Positions 18,273-26,577 of a stretch of 64,000 bases of DNA are shown piece by piece. The translations under genes and the position numbers were made by a program. Below the pieces are notes generated by a model that was given only the letters and a program-made list of their open reading frames with translations, was not told where the DNA came from and searched no databases. How positions within the stretch are numbered: position 1 is the stretch's first letter; each line of letters begins with the position of its first letter. This DNA comes from VGSG01 sp040756375 (lineage in GTDB: Bacteria > Desulfobacterota > Desulfomonilia > Desulfomonilales > Desulfomonilaceae), in contig JBFLZC010000002.1 in assembly GCA_040756375.1 (NCBI GenBank), positions 310,001 to 374,000 of the forward strand, written 5' to 3'.

Positions 18273-19145
18273 TCAGCCATGTTCCACCGGCAGCAACGGC
18301 TCGCCCTCGGTGCTTCCACTCATCATTACCGTTCGCCCGACAAAAGGTAATAGCTCGGGTTTGAGTACGACCATGCCCAGATCATCTACCGGAAGGGGAC
18401 TGACATCGTACTTACTTAACAGCCTTTCCGGAACCTCTTCGACGCCTACCTCGCCCAAAAGCTTTGTCAAGCACCCGTCTCTGCCGGTGCTCCCGGGAAA
18501 GACAAGATCCGAAATCCCATCTGTGGTCAGGACGAAGATGGTTCCGGGAGGAATGTTTACGTCATCAATCTGGTACAATCGACTTGAGCGGCCGATCATC
18601 CAGAAGTTGGTCTTCGACATTTGCTTGAGCTCATCGCCCGGCACGAATTGAAATAACAGACTGTCCCCCGAGTGAAGCACAATCCCCCTGAGGCCCTCAT
18701 CTGTATGAATTATCAGGATGCCGGTAAGCGTCGAGCTCTCCGAAAGAGAGATTGTCTGTAGAATGCTCTCCGATTCCATCTCGATCTTCCGGATGATATC
18801 GCCGACCTTTTCCGCTGGGTATGCCTGTAGGGGATCATGACCTGAAAGCCGCTGAATCATTTGGTCGAATTTGACGAGCAAGGCCGTCGAAGCTCCGCCG
18901 CTTCTGCCGGAGCCATCCGCCACTGCAAAGAAGCTATGGCCGAAATCCATGAGAAGACTATCGCCGATCTCCGGAAAGGAGCGATCGTTGGTCCTACGGG
19001 GCCTCAGGCACGCGCCGGCAACCCCCGGGCACTGAAAGAAGCGCTTCTCGCCTCCGTACATAAGTGCAGCGACATCACGCCGTGCGGAGGTCTTCATCCG
19101 ACAGGCGCCGCTCCTGGTAGATTGACTCCTTTGGGCCTCTTTCAC
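18273..19145 (-). CDS. PP2C/PPM-like serine phosphatase domain protein
   Basis: The 290-residue protein shows degenerate PPM phosphatase features: FFAVADGSGRSGGAS (the Asp-Gly metal motif), SSTLTGILI, LHSGDSLLFQF, LTTDGISDLV and a C-terminal DDLGMVVLKP. No membrane segment is seen. GTG 19145 is chosen: it follows GAGGAG by 8 bases and overlaps the stop of the preceding dehydrogenase (GTGA), so the two are translationally coupled. It could dephosphorylate a Ser/Thr-phosphorylated enzyme or regulator, but no kinase gene is nearby and some metal ligands may be missing. Confidence 0.65.
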   Translation of the reverse strand: MKEAQRSQSTRSGACRMKTSARRDVAALMYGGEKRFFQCPGVAGACLRPRRTNDRSFPEIGDSLLMDFGHSFFAVADGSGRSGGASTALLVKFDQMIQRLSGHDPLQAYPAEKVGDIIRKIEMESESILQTISLSESSTLTGILIIHTDEGLRGIVLHSGDSLLFQFVPGDELKQMSKTNFWMIGRSSRLYQIDDVNIPPGTIFVLTTDGISDLVFPGSTGRDGCLTKLLGEVGVEEVPERLLSKYDVSPLPVDDLGMVVLKPELLPFVGRTVMMSGSTEGEPLLPVEHG

Positions 19146-20947
19146 AAGCAACGCTCCTCGATAGTGACAGCGCTCAAATCTTCCAATTGGAACATTTTGG
19201 CTCTGCCGAAAACGTTAGGGAGAAAATTTCTCACGTAATAATGAGCTGTTTCAATCTTGCCCCGGTAGAACAATGAATCGGGATGATCGGCATTCAGACC
19301 GTCCCCCTGCTGTTCAGCCAGCAAAGCCTGTTCCAACAGGAGATGCGATATGGCGACTTCCGCACAGCAATCCAGAAACCGGGTCGATGTCAATGGAACA
19401 AAGTCTGCGTTGTCGCTTCTTAAATAGAATCTGTATTTCCGACTTGTATCAACGATCACGCCGAGCGCTTCATCCAAAAGCTCCAGATCGTCAGCGAATC
19501 TTTCATTGCATTTGTTCGTCCGCGCAAATTCCTGAACCTCGCTGATCCAGTCATCGAAAGCTCGACCTGCATTCATCATCAGCTTTCTTCCCACCAAGTC
19601 CGCGGACTGGATGTAGTTAGTTCCGTCCCAAATTGACAGTATTTTGCAGTCACGGATGTATTGTTCGATGGGATACTCTTTCGTAAATCCGTAGCCTCCC
19701 ATTACCTGGATTCCCTCTCCGCCCATCTCAAAGACTCTGTCCGAGCAGTAAGCTTTTACGATCGGGGTAAACAGTTCAACGCGTTGGGCGGAGTTTCTTC
19801 TTTCTTCTCCGTCCGGGCTCGATAAGGCCATGTCTTCAAGGAAATAGGCTTTGTATACGAGCGCTCGCATTCCTTCAGTAAGTGATTTCAGATTCATCAA
19901 CATACGACGAACATCCGCGTGCTCCACGATGCGGACTCGCTCGGCACGCTTGCCGCCGAAAAGGGTTCCTTGTATCCGTTCTTTTGCGTATTCCAGAGCA
20001 TTGGCATAGATGTTTGCGCCAAAAGCGACCGATTCCAGGCCGACCGCCAGCCGCGCCACATTGACCATTTGAAACATGTACGCCAGGCCCTCTCCTGGCT
20101 CCCCGACCAGACTGCCCCGGCAGTTGTCGTTCTCACCGTAATTGATCACGCAGGTGGCCGAGCCGTTCAGACCCATTTTGTGTTCAATTCCGGCGCAGGT
20201 TACGTCATTGGGCTCTCCTAGCGAGCCGTCTTCGTTGACCCGGATTTTCGGCACAATAAAAAGCGAAACTCCCTTGGCGCCGGGCGGGGCCCCTTCAATC
20301 CGAGCGATGACCAAATGTATGATGTTCTCTGCGAGATCGTGCTCTCCCGAAGTAATGAATATTTTTGTGCCCTTGATCTTGTAGTATTCCCCATCAGGCG
20401 AAGCTTTGGTGGACACCATGTGGGCATCTGAGCCCACATTCGGTTCCGTAAGGCACATACATGCGCACCAGGTTCCATCATACAGCTTCTCCAAAAAGAG
20501 CCTTTTTTGTTTATCAGACCCGAAGTTCTCTATCATGGCGCCGTTCCCGGGGCCCATCCCCGAATAGCACGCGAAAGCGAAATTCGCGCTCATGAAGAAT
20601 TCTTGGGCTGCCTCGGCCACTACCAATGGTAACCCCTGTCCTCCATAATCACGGCTCTGGTTAAGAGCAAACCATCCGCCTGCTTTGAATACTTCCCAGC
20701 AGCGATGAAACGATTCCGGCGCGTAGACCTTCCCATTTTCATAGCGACAGCCCTTTCTATCCGCATCCTGAAACGTAGGCGCGATCTCGTTGGCTGCTAT
20801 CTTTTCAGCCTGGGCGAGGACCATGTCAAAATCATCGAGGGTAAATTCGCTGTATTTATCGAACTTCAACAACTTATCAATTCCGAGGTGCTCCTTGAGC
20901 ACAAAATGCACGTCTCGAACACCCCGCTTATAGAAATTGGTCCCCAT
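19142..20947 (-). CDS. Acyl-CoA dehydrogenase, ~600-residue type with Asp in the catalytic-base position
   Basis: The same subgroup as the enzyme at 2063: MCLTEPNVGSDAHM in the FAD region, VMGGYGFTKEYPIEQYIRD, and the C-terminal extension after SADLVGRKL. The usual catalytic Glu is replaced by Asp441 in SIWDGTNYIQ, while the paralogue at 2063 keeps Glu440. Asp bases are known in cyclohexanecarboxyl-CoA-type dehydrogenases of syntrophs, so altered substrate or regiochemistry is possible. ATG 20947 follows GGAGGACTC. It is tightly packed between a DUF35 gene and the PP2C-like gene. Confidence 0.9.
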   Translation of the reverse strand: MGTNFYKRGVRDVHFVLKEHLGIDKLLKFDKYSEFTLDDFDMVLAQAEKIAANEIAPTFQDADRKGCRYENGKVYAPESFHRCWEVFKAGGWFALNQSRDYGGQGLPLVVAEAAQEFFMSANFAFACYSGMGPGNGAMIENFGSDKQKRLFLEKLYDGTWCACMCLTEPNVGSDAHMVSTKASPDGEYYKIKGTKIFITSGEHDLAENIIHLVIARIEGAPPGAKGVSLFIVPKIRVNEDGSLGEPNDVTCAGIEHKMGLNGSATCVINYGENDNCRGSLVGEPGEGLAYMFQMVNVARLAVGLESVAFGANIYANALEYAKERIQGTLFGGKRAERVRIVEHADVRRMLMNLKSLTEGMRALVYKAYFLEDMALSSPDGEERRNSAQRVELFTPIVKAYCSDRVFEMGGEGIQVMGGYGFTKEYPIEQYIRDCKILSIWDGTNYIQSADLVGRKLMMNAGRAFDDWISEVQEFARTNKCNERFADDLELLDEALGVIVDTSRKYRFYLRSDNADFVPLTSTRFLDCCAEVAISHLLLEQALLAEQQGDGLNADHPDSLFYRGKIETAHYYVRNFLPNVFGRAKMFQLEDLSAVTIEERCL

Positions 20948-20962
20948 TCGAGTCCTCCGAAC

Positions 20963-21445
20963 TCACTTATTCAGTAGTTCAAAATATTTTATATCCTGTA
21001 TGTCGCCGCGCATCTCAGCCTTATCCTTAAAGACCGCCCTGACCTTCATACCCACCCTGATTCGCTCCGCGTCAGTCTCATTGATTATGTGGGAGAAAAT
21101 CGAATCTGAGCCATCAATGTTGATGTAACCGTACGTATACGGAATTGGACGCTGTTGTCCGGTGTTAGGATCCGGGAAGGGATAGTTCACGACGGAAAAT
21201 GCTACAAGCGTGCCGGTGGTAGACAATTCCACCAGCTCGTGGAGCTCTTCAAAGCAAGGGCCGCATATCCGGCGAGGCGGCGTGTAGACTTTGTTGCATT
21301 TGGGGCAACGGATGCCCACGAAGCGTTGGTGTTCAATTATTTCCCGGAAGAACCTGCTCCCGTATTTTCCCACGGACCACTCGTACGGCATGGCTCTGTC
21401 AAATTTAACCGTTAACAGCTTGCTGTAGTCTCTGCCGGTAGTCAT
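20963..21445 (-). CDS. DUF35 Zn-ribbon/OB-fold acyl-CoA-binding protein, copy 4
   Basis: The 160-residue protein has an N-terminal helix region, a rubredoxin-like zinc ribbon (CPKCNKVYTPPRRICGPC) and an OB domain ending in DIQDIKYFEL. DUF35 proteins pair with thiolase-fold enzymes, for example in the archaeal thiolase/HMG-CoA synthase complex and the steroid aldolase Ltp2-ChsH2, and help bind the CoA moiety. ATG 21445 follows TGGAGAA. It lies directly downstream of a thiolase-fold gene, its probable partner. Confidence 0.9.
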   Translation of the reverse strand: MTTGRDYSKLLTVKFDRAMPYEWSVGKYGSRFFREIIEHQRFVGIRCPKCNKVYTPPRRICGPCFEELHELVELSTTGTLVAFSVVNYPFPDPNTGQQRPIPYTYGYINIDGSDSIFSHIINETDAERIRVGMKVRAVFKDKAEMRGDIQDIKYFELLNK

Positions 21446-21463
21446 GTTTTATTCTCCAAATTG

Positions 21464-22624
21464 TCAGTAAGGTCGCTGGGTGCTCATCACCACCACATCA
21501 GACCAGAAGCAGCCTCCAAAGCCCGTAGCCAATGCGTTGACGACATCAGGGACTTGCCGTTTCCCTCCTTTTCCCATTACCTGGATCGCCGCCTCCGCTA
21601 CCCTGATCAGGGCCGTTGCCCCAATGCAATTGGTGCTGATCACTCCACCTGAGGGATTGATCGGGATCTTGCCTCCCATGTCCGTATTCCCTTCTCCGAC
21701 AAACTCGGGGGCTTCTCCGGGGCCGCAGAAGCCCAGATCTTCTATCCACTTCAGACCGGCATAGCTGTAGGGAAGGTACAATTCCGCCACATCAAGATCC
21801 TCAACCGGGTTCTTGATGCCTGCCCGATCGAAGGCCTCCTTTGCGGCTCTCTGCAAAGACATGAGACCGGCGTTGAAGTCGAAATCGCCGAACCAGGTAA
21901 TACTATGCCGAACAGCGCAGGACTTTATCCACGCGGGTTTTGGAGCTATCTTCTCAGCCGTGCCCTCAGCGGCGAAGACCACTGCGCAGGCTCCATCGGT
22001 CCTCGGACACACATCGAGCAGCTTTATCGGATAGGCGAGCATAGGCGAATCCATCACGTCCTGAACCGTGATCGGCTTTCTCAAATGAGCGTGGGGATTA
22101 TTGAGAGCATGTGTTCGATCCCTTACCGCAACGCGGGCAGCATCCTCCTGGGTTGCGCCGGATCTATTCATGTAGCCCACGGCTTCGGTGGCGAGACTAG
22201 GGATCGCGCCCGAATATGAAAACCTATCCCAGATCGGATCGCTGCACGTTATGATTGCTGCGGTGGTGTCACTCTCTGAGTTCTTCTCCCAACCAATGGC
22301 CAAGACCCGGTCAAACAAACCCGAAGCCACATGATAGTACGCGGCAATGGCAACGGATGTGCCCGTTGTCCCTCCGGTGGTGATCTTCATGATGGGCTTC
22401 ATCACGCCGCCGGAGCCCTCGACACTCCAGGTGTCCACGTAATTTATCGACTCAAAATGATCCATGTTGCCGATGACTATGGCGTCTATGTCACGTATTG
22501 TCAGCTCGCAATCATCTAAGGCGCGAATCACGGCCTCGTGGATCATCTCTCGACCGTCGACGTCGGGCCTGTGGCTGCAATGATCCGTCTGACCCGTTCC
22601 TACTATTGCTACGCGTCGTGCCAT
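21464..22624 (-). CDS. Thiolase-fold protein, SCP-x/Ltp2-like, type II copy 2 (no N-terminal Cys)
   Basis: This 386-residue thiolase-superfamily protein has MARRVAIVGTGQT at its N-terminus, PINPSGGVISTNCIGA, and a C-terminal GFGGCFW. The segment that normally carries the nucleophilic Cys reads TTGGTTGTS (residues 82-90), so ordinary Claisen thiolysis is unlikely. Ltp2-type retro-aldolases also lack this Cys and work with a DUF35 partner. It is a paralogue of the gene at 26578-27747. Nine bases separate it from the type I gene upstream and 18 from the DUF35 gene downstream. Confidence 0.85.
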   Translation of the reverse strand: MARRVAIVGTGQTDHCSHRPDVDGREMIHEAVIRALDDCELTIRDIDAIVIGNMDHFESINYVDTWSVEGSGGVMKPIMKITTGGTTGTSVAIAAYYHVASGLFDRVLAIGWEKNSESDTTAAIITCSDPIWDRFSYSGAIPSLATEAVGYMNRSGATQEDAARVAVRDRTHALNNPHAHLRKPITVQDVMDSPMLAYPIKLLDVCPRTDGACAVVFAAEGTAEKIAPKPAWIKSCAVRHSITWFGDFDFNAGLMSLQRAAKEAFDRAGIKNPVEDLDVAELYLPYSYAGLKWIEDLGFCGPGEAPEFVGEGNTDMGGKIPINPSGGVISTNCIGATALIRVAEAAIQVMGKGGKRQVPDVVNALATGFGGCFWSDVVVMSTQRPY

Positions 22625-22633
22625 GTTTCCACC

Positions 22634-23776
22634 TTAGACCTCGGCGCCCAGTATCCAGACGCAGTGACTCTGGCCGCACGGCCCGTTGATCCCGTGTGCC
22701 AAGGCGGTTCCGGCTCCATCCACCTGACGAGCGCCGGCTTCCCCCCTGAGCTGTAGAGTTGCTTCGATAATGCGAGCCAAACCCGCCACCAGAATAGGAT
22801 GAGCGGAAAGCACGCCACCCGATGGATTGACCGGTAAGGAACCGTCCATGGTCGTAATTCCCTGCTCAATCATCTTGTGGCCATGCCCGGGCTTGCAGAT
22901 TCCAAGGCCCTCAAGCCACAACGGCTCCATATAGCTGAACGCGTCATAGACCTCGGCCACGTTGATTTGCTCCAAAGGGCTTGAAATGCCCGCCATGGCA
23001 TAGGCCCTCTCGGCCGCGTTTCTCAATGCCCGTGGGTCAGCCAGATCTCGGTCGCCCAGGAAGTACTCCTCGGAGCAATGCCCGATGCCCTTGATCCAGG
23101 CCGGTCTGGTCTTGGACTTTTCCACTATTTCTTCGTTGCCGATAATGACTGCGGCAGCTCCGTCACTGATTGGGCTGCAATCGAGAAGCTTAAGGGGATC
23201 TGCGATCTTTTTCGATCTCATCACATCGTCAACCGTAATGTTCATCGGCAATTGGGCGTACGGGTTGTTCTTGGCGTTACCGTGGTTCTTTACGGAGACT
23301 TTGGCAAAATCCTCTTCTGCGATACCGAATTTGGCCATGTAAGCATTAGCCTGAAGGGCTGAAGAGCTTAGGGAATCCAATCCCAGCGGCCTCTGATAGA
23401 TGGGGTCGAACATCGCGTTAGTGATGAATCTGGAGCTTCCTTCGCTACCCTTGGAATGGGCCACTACCAACGTGGAGCGAAATCCTCCGAGCACCCTCAT
23501 GGCCCCGTAGAACGCGCCGAAGGTCCCGTCACCTTCGACCGTCGAGATATTCTTGTTATGTGCGCCCGCAGCCTCTCCCACAGCCATTGAAGAGATAGTT
23601 CGCCCGTCGAGGAAATCGTTGGAAACAGTGATCACGTTGTCAATGTCGGCAAGAGTCAGTCCCGAGTCCTGCAGCGCAGCAACCGTCACCTCATACACAA
23701 GATCGTGATAGGTCTTGTCCTTCTTCCTTCTCTCGTATGTGGTCTGGGCAACTCCCACGATTGCTATCTTTTCCAT
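22634..23776 (-). CDS. Thiolase-fold protein, SCP-x-like, type I copy 2 (no N-terminal Cys)
   Basis: This 380-residue protein is paralogous to the one at 27758-28906; both begin with AIVGVAQT and share YLGDRDL, LWLEGLGIC, LPVNPSGG and a C-terminal CGQ-(S/H)-x-CV motif. The position of the nucleophilic Cys reads EGDGTFGAFY (residues 81-90), without Cys, while the C-terminal Cys region is kept. It probably forms a complex with the type II protein and DUF35 partners. ATG 23776 follows GGGGAGAG. Confidence 0.85.
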   Translation of the reverse strand: MEKIAIVGVAQTTYERRKKDKTYHDLVYEVTVAALQDSGLTLADIDNVITVSNDFLDGRTISSMAVGEAAGAHNKNISTVEGDGTFGAFYGAMRVLGGFRSTLVVAHSKGSEGSSRFITNAMFDPIYQRPLGLDSLSSSALQANAYMAKFGIAEEDFAKVSVKNHGNAKNNPYAQLPMNITVDDVMRSKKIADPLKLLDCSPISDGAAAVIIGNEEIVEKSKTRPAWIKGIGHCSEEYFLGDRDLADPRALRNAAERAYAMAGISSPLEQINVAEVYDAFSYMEPLWLEGLGICKPGHGHKMIEQGITTMDGSLPVNPSGGVLSAHPILVAGLARIIEATLQLRGEAGARQVDGAGTALAHGINGPCGQSHCVWILGAEV

Positions 23777-23795
23777 TTTCTCTCCCCGCCGCGAT

Positions 23796-24251
23796 TCAAA
23801 TGAGCCGAAAGGAATCGATATCCAGGATTTTCCCCGTGCGATCTTCCTTGAACACCGCCTTGACCCTTGCCCCGTTCTTCAGTGATTCCAGGTTCTCTTT
23901 GATGACATGGACCAGCCCAACATCGCATCCATCGAGCTTTATTATCGCGTAGGCGTAGGGAGGCTCCAGGGGTTGAAGTTCGTGGCTGAAGCGAACTATG
24001 GTGTAGGACGACACGACGCCTTCGTCACTTAGTTCGAGCCATTCATTAATGTCGACGAAGCATCGACCGCAATTTCTTCGCGGAGGAACATAAACCGTGT
24101 TGCAGCTAGGGCAACGATTGCCAAGGATCTTCTTTTCATCGCGCAAGGCTATGAGAAACCTGCTGCCTACGTCCCCGACCCACCAGGTGTAGGGGAGGTT
24201 GATTTGGCCCTTCAAAGTGAGAGCCTCCGTGTCCGTCAGCCAGTCTTTCAT
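23796..24251 (-). CDS. DUF35 Zn-ribbon/OB-fold protein, copy 3
   Basis: A zinc ribbon (CPSCNTVYVPPRRNCGRC) and an OB domain ending in GKILDIDSFRLI mark the family. ATG 24251 follows GGAGGAG at 9 bases; the longer in-frame start at 24284 has no good ribosome binding site. It lies just upstream of the type I thiolase-fold gene and 39 bases after an ordinary thiolase gene, so either could be its partner. Confidence 0.88.
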   Translation of the reverse strand: MKDWLTDTEALTLKGQINLPYTWWVGDVGSRFLIALRDEKKILGNRCPSCNTVYVPPRRNCGRCFVDINEWLELSDEGVVSSYTIVRFSHELQPLEPPYAYAIIKLDGCDVGLVHVIKENLESLKNGARVKAVFKEDRTGKILDIDSFRLI

Positions 24252-24290
24252 GAGCACTGCTCCTCCGTTCGACATGTCGAGCACGCAAAT

Positions 24291-25535
24291 TCAGACCCTC
24301 AACAGCAAGGCCTCTCCCTGGGAAAGGCCGCCGCAGATCGCAGCCACGCCTTGGCCCCCGCCTCGCCGCATGAGTTCATACATCAGCGTCATGGTAATCC
24401 GCGCTCCGCTGGCACCCACCGGATGCCCGATTGCGATTGCCCCACCATTGACGTTCGTCTTTTCTTGAAGAACCTTGAGCTTGTCCGGGTCATTGTCAGC
24501 AAGGATCTTCAGTGACACGAGTGTGACCGCTGCAAAGGCCTCGTTGATTTCGATGAGATCCATGCCCTCGATGGATTTGCCGACTCGAGCGAACAACTTC
24601 TTGATCGTCTGGGCAGGAACGCAAGCCATGTACTTCGGAGCGCCCGCGGCACATTGAACCCCTTGTATCGTCGCCAGCGTTTTGAGCCCTTTTTCTTCGG
24701 CCTTTCTTCTACTCATTATGACTACAGCGGATGCGCCCGAATTCATGCCTGGAGCATTGCCGGCAGTCACTGTGGGGCTGCCGTAAATCGGCTTCAATCG
24801 GGCGAGATCTTCCAGGGAGGAATTCTCGCGCGGAGACTCATCTCGGTCAAAGATGACCGGCCCGCCTTTCCTTTGGGGGACCTCAATAGCCACTATCTCT
24901 TGACCGACTTCGAACTTGTTCTCTTCGAATGCCTTGAACCACTTCTGATGACTACCAAGGGCCCAGGCATCCTGCTGTTCCCGGGTTACCCCGTATTCGA
25001 CGGCAACCTCACCCGCGTCGGTGGCGACGGGAGCAAAACCTTTTCGGCTGTACCCCAATTCAAAGAGGACATCCTCCAATTGCATATGCCCGAGCCGGTT
25101 TCCCCAACGAGCCTTGGATGCCGGCGCGATGAGCGGAACATTGCCCATACTTTCCGCACCGGAGGCGATGACGATTTCCGCGTTTCCCGACTTGATGGCT
25201 TGATATCCCAGGCGTAGTGAGGTCATTGACGAGCAACAGGCCCTATCTATGGTCAGGGAAATGGATTCATCGGGGAATCCGGCCAGAAGCGTAATCTGAC
25301 GCGCGGGAACATTGGTATAGATGGCATATTCCGCGGGAATGCAGGTTCCGTAATAAACTTCATCCACTTCTCGAGGATCCAGTTTCACTCGACGAACTAC
25401 TTCCTTCACTACGTGCACGGCGAGATCGAGGCTCAGAGTGGTTCGGAGGACACCGTCAAATCGCCCGAAAGCAGTTCGCGCTGCGCTGACTATGACAACG
25501 TCATCAGCCCTGTCCTCGGTGTTCACCTGATTCAT
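24291..25535 (-). CDS. Acetyl-CoA acyltransferase (thiolase, full catalytic set)
   Basis: This 414-residue classical thiolase cleaves a 3-ketoacyl-CoA with CoA. The nucleophilic Cys is present in RACCSSMTS, the active-site NEAFAAV and GGAIAIGHPVGASG are intact, and the second Cys lies in AICGGLSQG, a variant of the usual CGGGGQG. The start ATG 25535 has GAGAGG directly adjacent, so translation may be weak or coupled. It separates the two thiolase-fold/DUF35 modules. Confidence 0.92.
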   Translation of the reverse strand: MNQVNTEDRADDVVIVSAARTAFGRFDGVLRTTLSLDLAVHVVKEVVRRVKLDPREVDEVYYGTCIPAEYAIYTNVPARQITLLAGFPDESISLTIDRACCSSMTSLRLGYQAIKSGNAEIVIASGAESMGNVPLIAPASKARWGNRLGHMQLEDVLFELGYSRKGFAPVATDAGEVAVEYGVTREQQDAWALGSHQKWFKAFEENKFEVGQEIVAIEVPQRKGGPVIFDRDESPRENSSLEDLARLKPIYGSPTVTAGNAPGMNSGASAVVIMSRRKAEEKGLKTLATIQGVQCAAGAPKYMACVPAQTIKKLFARVGKSIEGMDLIEINEAFAAVTLVSLKILADNDPDKLKVLQEKTNVNGGAIAIGHPVGASGARITMTLMYELMRRGGGQGVAAICGGLSQGEALLLRV

Positions 25536-25595
25536 CCTCTCTTGTTATTGGATGGTAGGGTCGGACTAAACATCTTGAATTTCTCCCTCAGCGGA

Positions 25596-26057
25596 CTACA
25601 GAGGCCTGAAATGGGTTATGTCCAGAATGTTTCCATTCCGGGTCTCGGCAAATACCGGCCGAACTCTCATCCCAATCTGCACCTTCTCAAATTCGACTTC
25701 GTCTATGAAGTGCACTATGCTGGTGTCAGCCCCGTCCAATCTAATAATTCCGTAGATGAACGGAGACTTTCGAGGATGAACCGGTTCACTGTATGTTACT
25801 AGAGTAAACGTTTCGACTGTCCCGCGCGGGCCGATCTCGACCATTTTATCTTCGGAAAGTTGTGAAAAACAGCGTCCGCATGTACTCCTGGGCGGCCAAT
25901 ATACCCTTTCGCAGTTGGCACATCGTATACCCAAGATTTTCTTTTCGTCCCGAAGGGTCAGATAGAAACGGCTTCCCATCCTACCCGCGTAGTATTTGCT
26001 GTGCGCTACGATATGCTGATCAACTTCAAAGATTTCGTAATCTCTGTCTTCGGACAT
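25596..26057 (-). CDS. DUF35 Zn-ribbon/OB-fold protein, copy 2
   Basis: The zinc ribbon is CANCERVYWPPRSTCGRC, and the OB domain ends in GNILDITHFRPL. ATG 26057 follows GAGGAG; a GTG at 26075 is possible. It follows another DUF35 gene by 19 bases. Its sequence is closer to copy 3 (LRDEKKILG, CGRCF) than to copy 1, which suggests duplication of whole modules. Confidence 0.88.
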   Translation of the reverse strand: MSEDRDYEIFEVDQHIVAHSKYYAGRMGSRFYLTLRDEKKILGIRCANCERVYWPPRSTCGRCFSQLSEDKMVEIGPRGTVETFTLVTYSEPVHPRKSPFIYGIIRLDGADTSIVHFIDEVEFEKVQIGMRVRPVFAETRNGNILDITHFRPL

Positions 26058-26076
26058 AAATTGGCTCCTCACCACG

Positions 26077-26565
26077 CTATTGGCGGGAAATCGGCTCGAA
26101 ATAGAGGATATCGCTCAAATCACCGATTCTCTGTTCCCGCGGTCTCAGAACGGCTTTCACTCGCATCCCCACTCGTATCTTCTCTACTTTGGGCTCGATA
26201 TTGAGAAAATGGTCAAGCACCGAATCGGACCCGTCCAACCTCACAGATCCGTAAGAAAAGGGTGGCTCATGGGGTTTTCCCGTAGTCGGATCTGTGAGCG
26301 GTAAATACATAATTGTGAAACCTACCAGGGTACCCTCAGGGCCTAGTTCGACCCATTCGGTGTTCTTCACATGGCACGCTGCGCAGACAATCCTCGGAGG
26401 CATCTGGACCCGCTTACAAACAGGACATTTAATCCCATAGAACTTGCCATTGTCCCTCAGTTCCACCAAGAACTTCGCCATGTATGTTCCAGCAGCGAAC
26501 CGGTATGGCACATCAACGGTGATAGGGATGTTGATCAATTCCTGCTTGGGTTCTTCAGGCTCCAT
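26077..26565 (-). CDS. DUF35 Zn-ribbon/OB-fold protein, copy 1
   Basis: The 162-residue protein has the zinc ribbon CPVCKRVQMPPRIVCAAC and an OB domain ending GDLSDILYFEPI. It resembles copy 4 (both have LTDPTTGK or FPDPNTGQ loops and the GDxxDIxYFE ending). It lies 12 bases downstream of a type II thiolase-fold gene, exactly as copy 4 follows the other type II gene. That supports a fixed type II-DUF35 pairing. Confidence 0.9.
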   Translation of the reverse strand: MEPEEPKQELINIPITVDVPYRFAAGTYMAKFLVELRDNGKFYGIKCPVCKRVQMPPRIVCAACHVKNTEWVELGPEGTLVGFTIMYLPLTDPTTGKPHEPPFSYGSVRLDGSDSVLDHFLNIEPKVEKIRVGMRVKAVLRPREQRIGDLSDILYFEPISRQ

Positions 26566-26577
26566 GATCTCCTCCGG

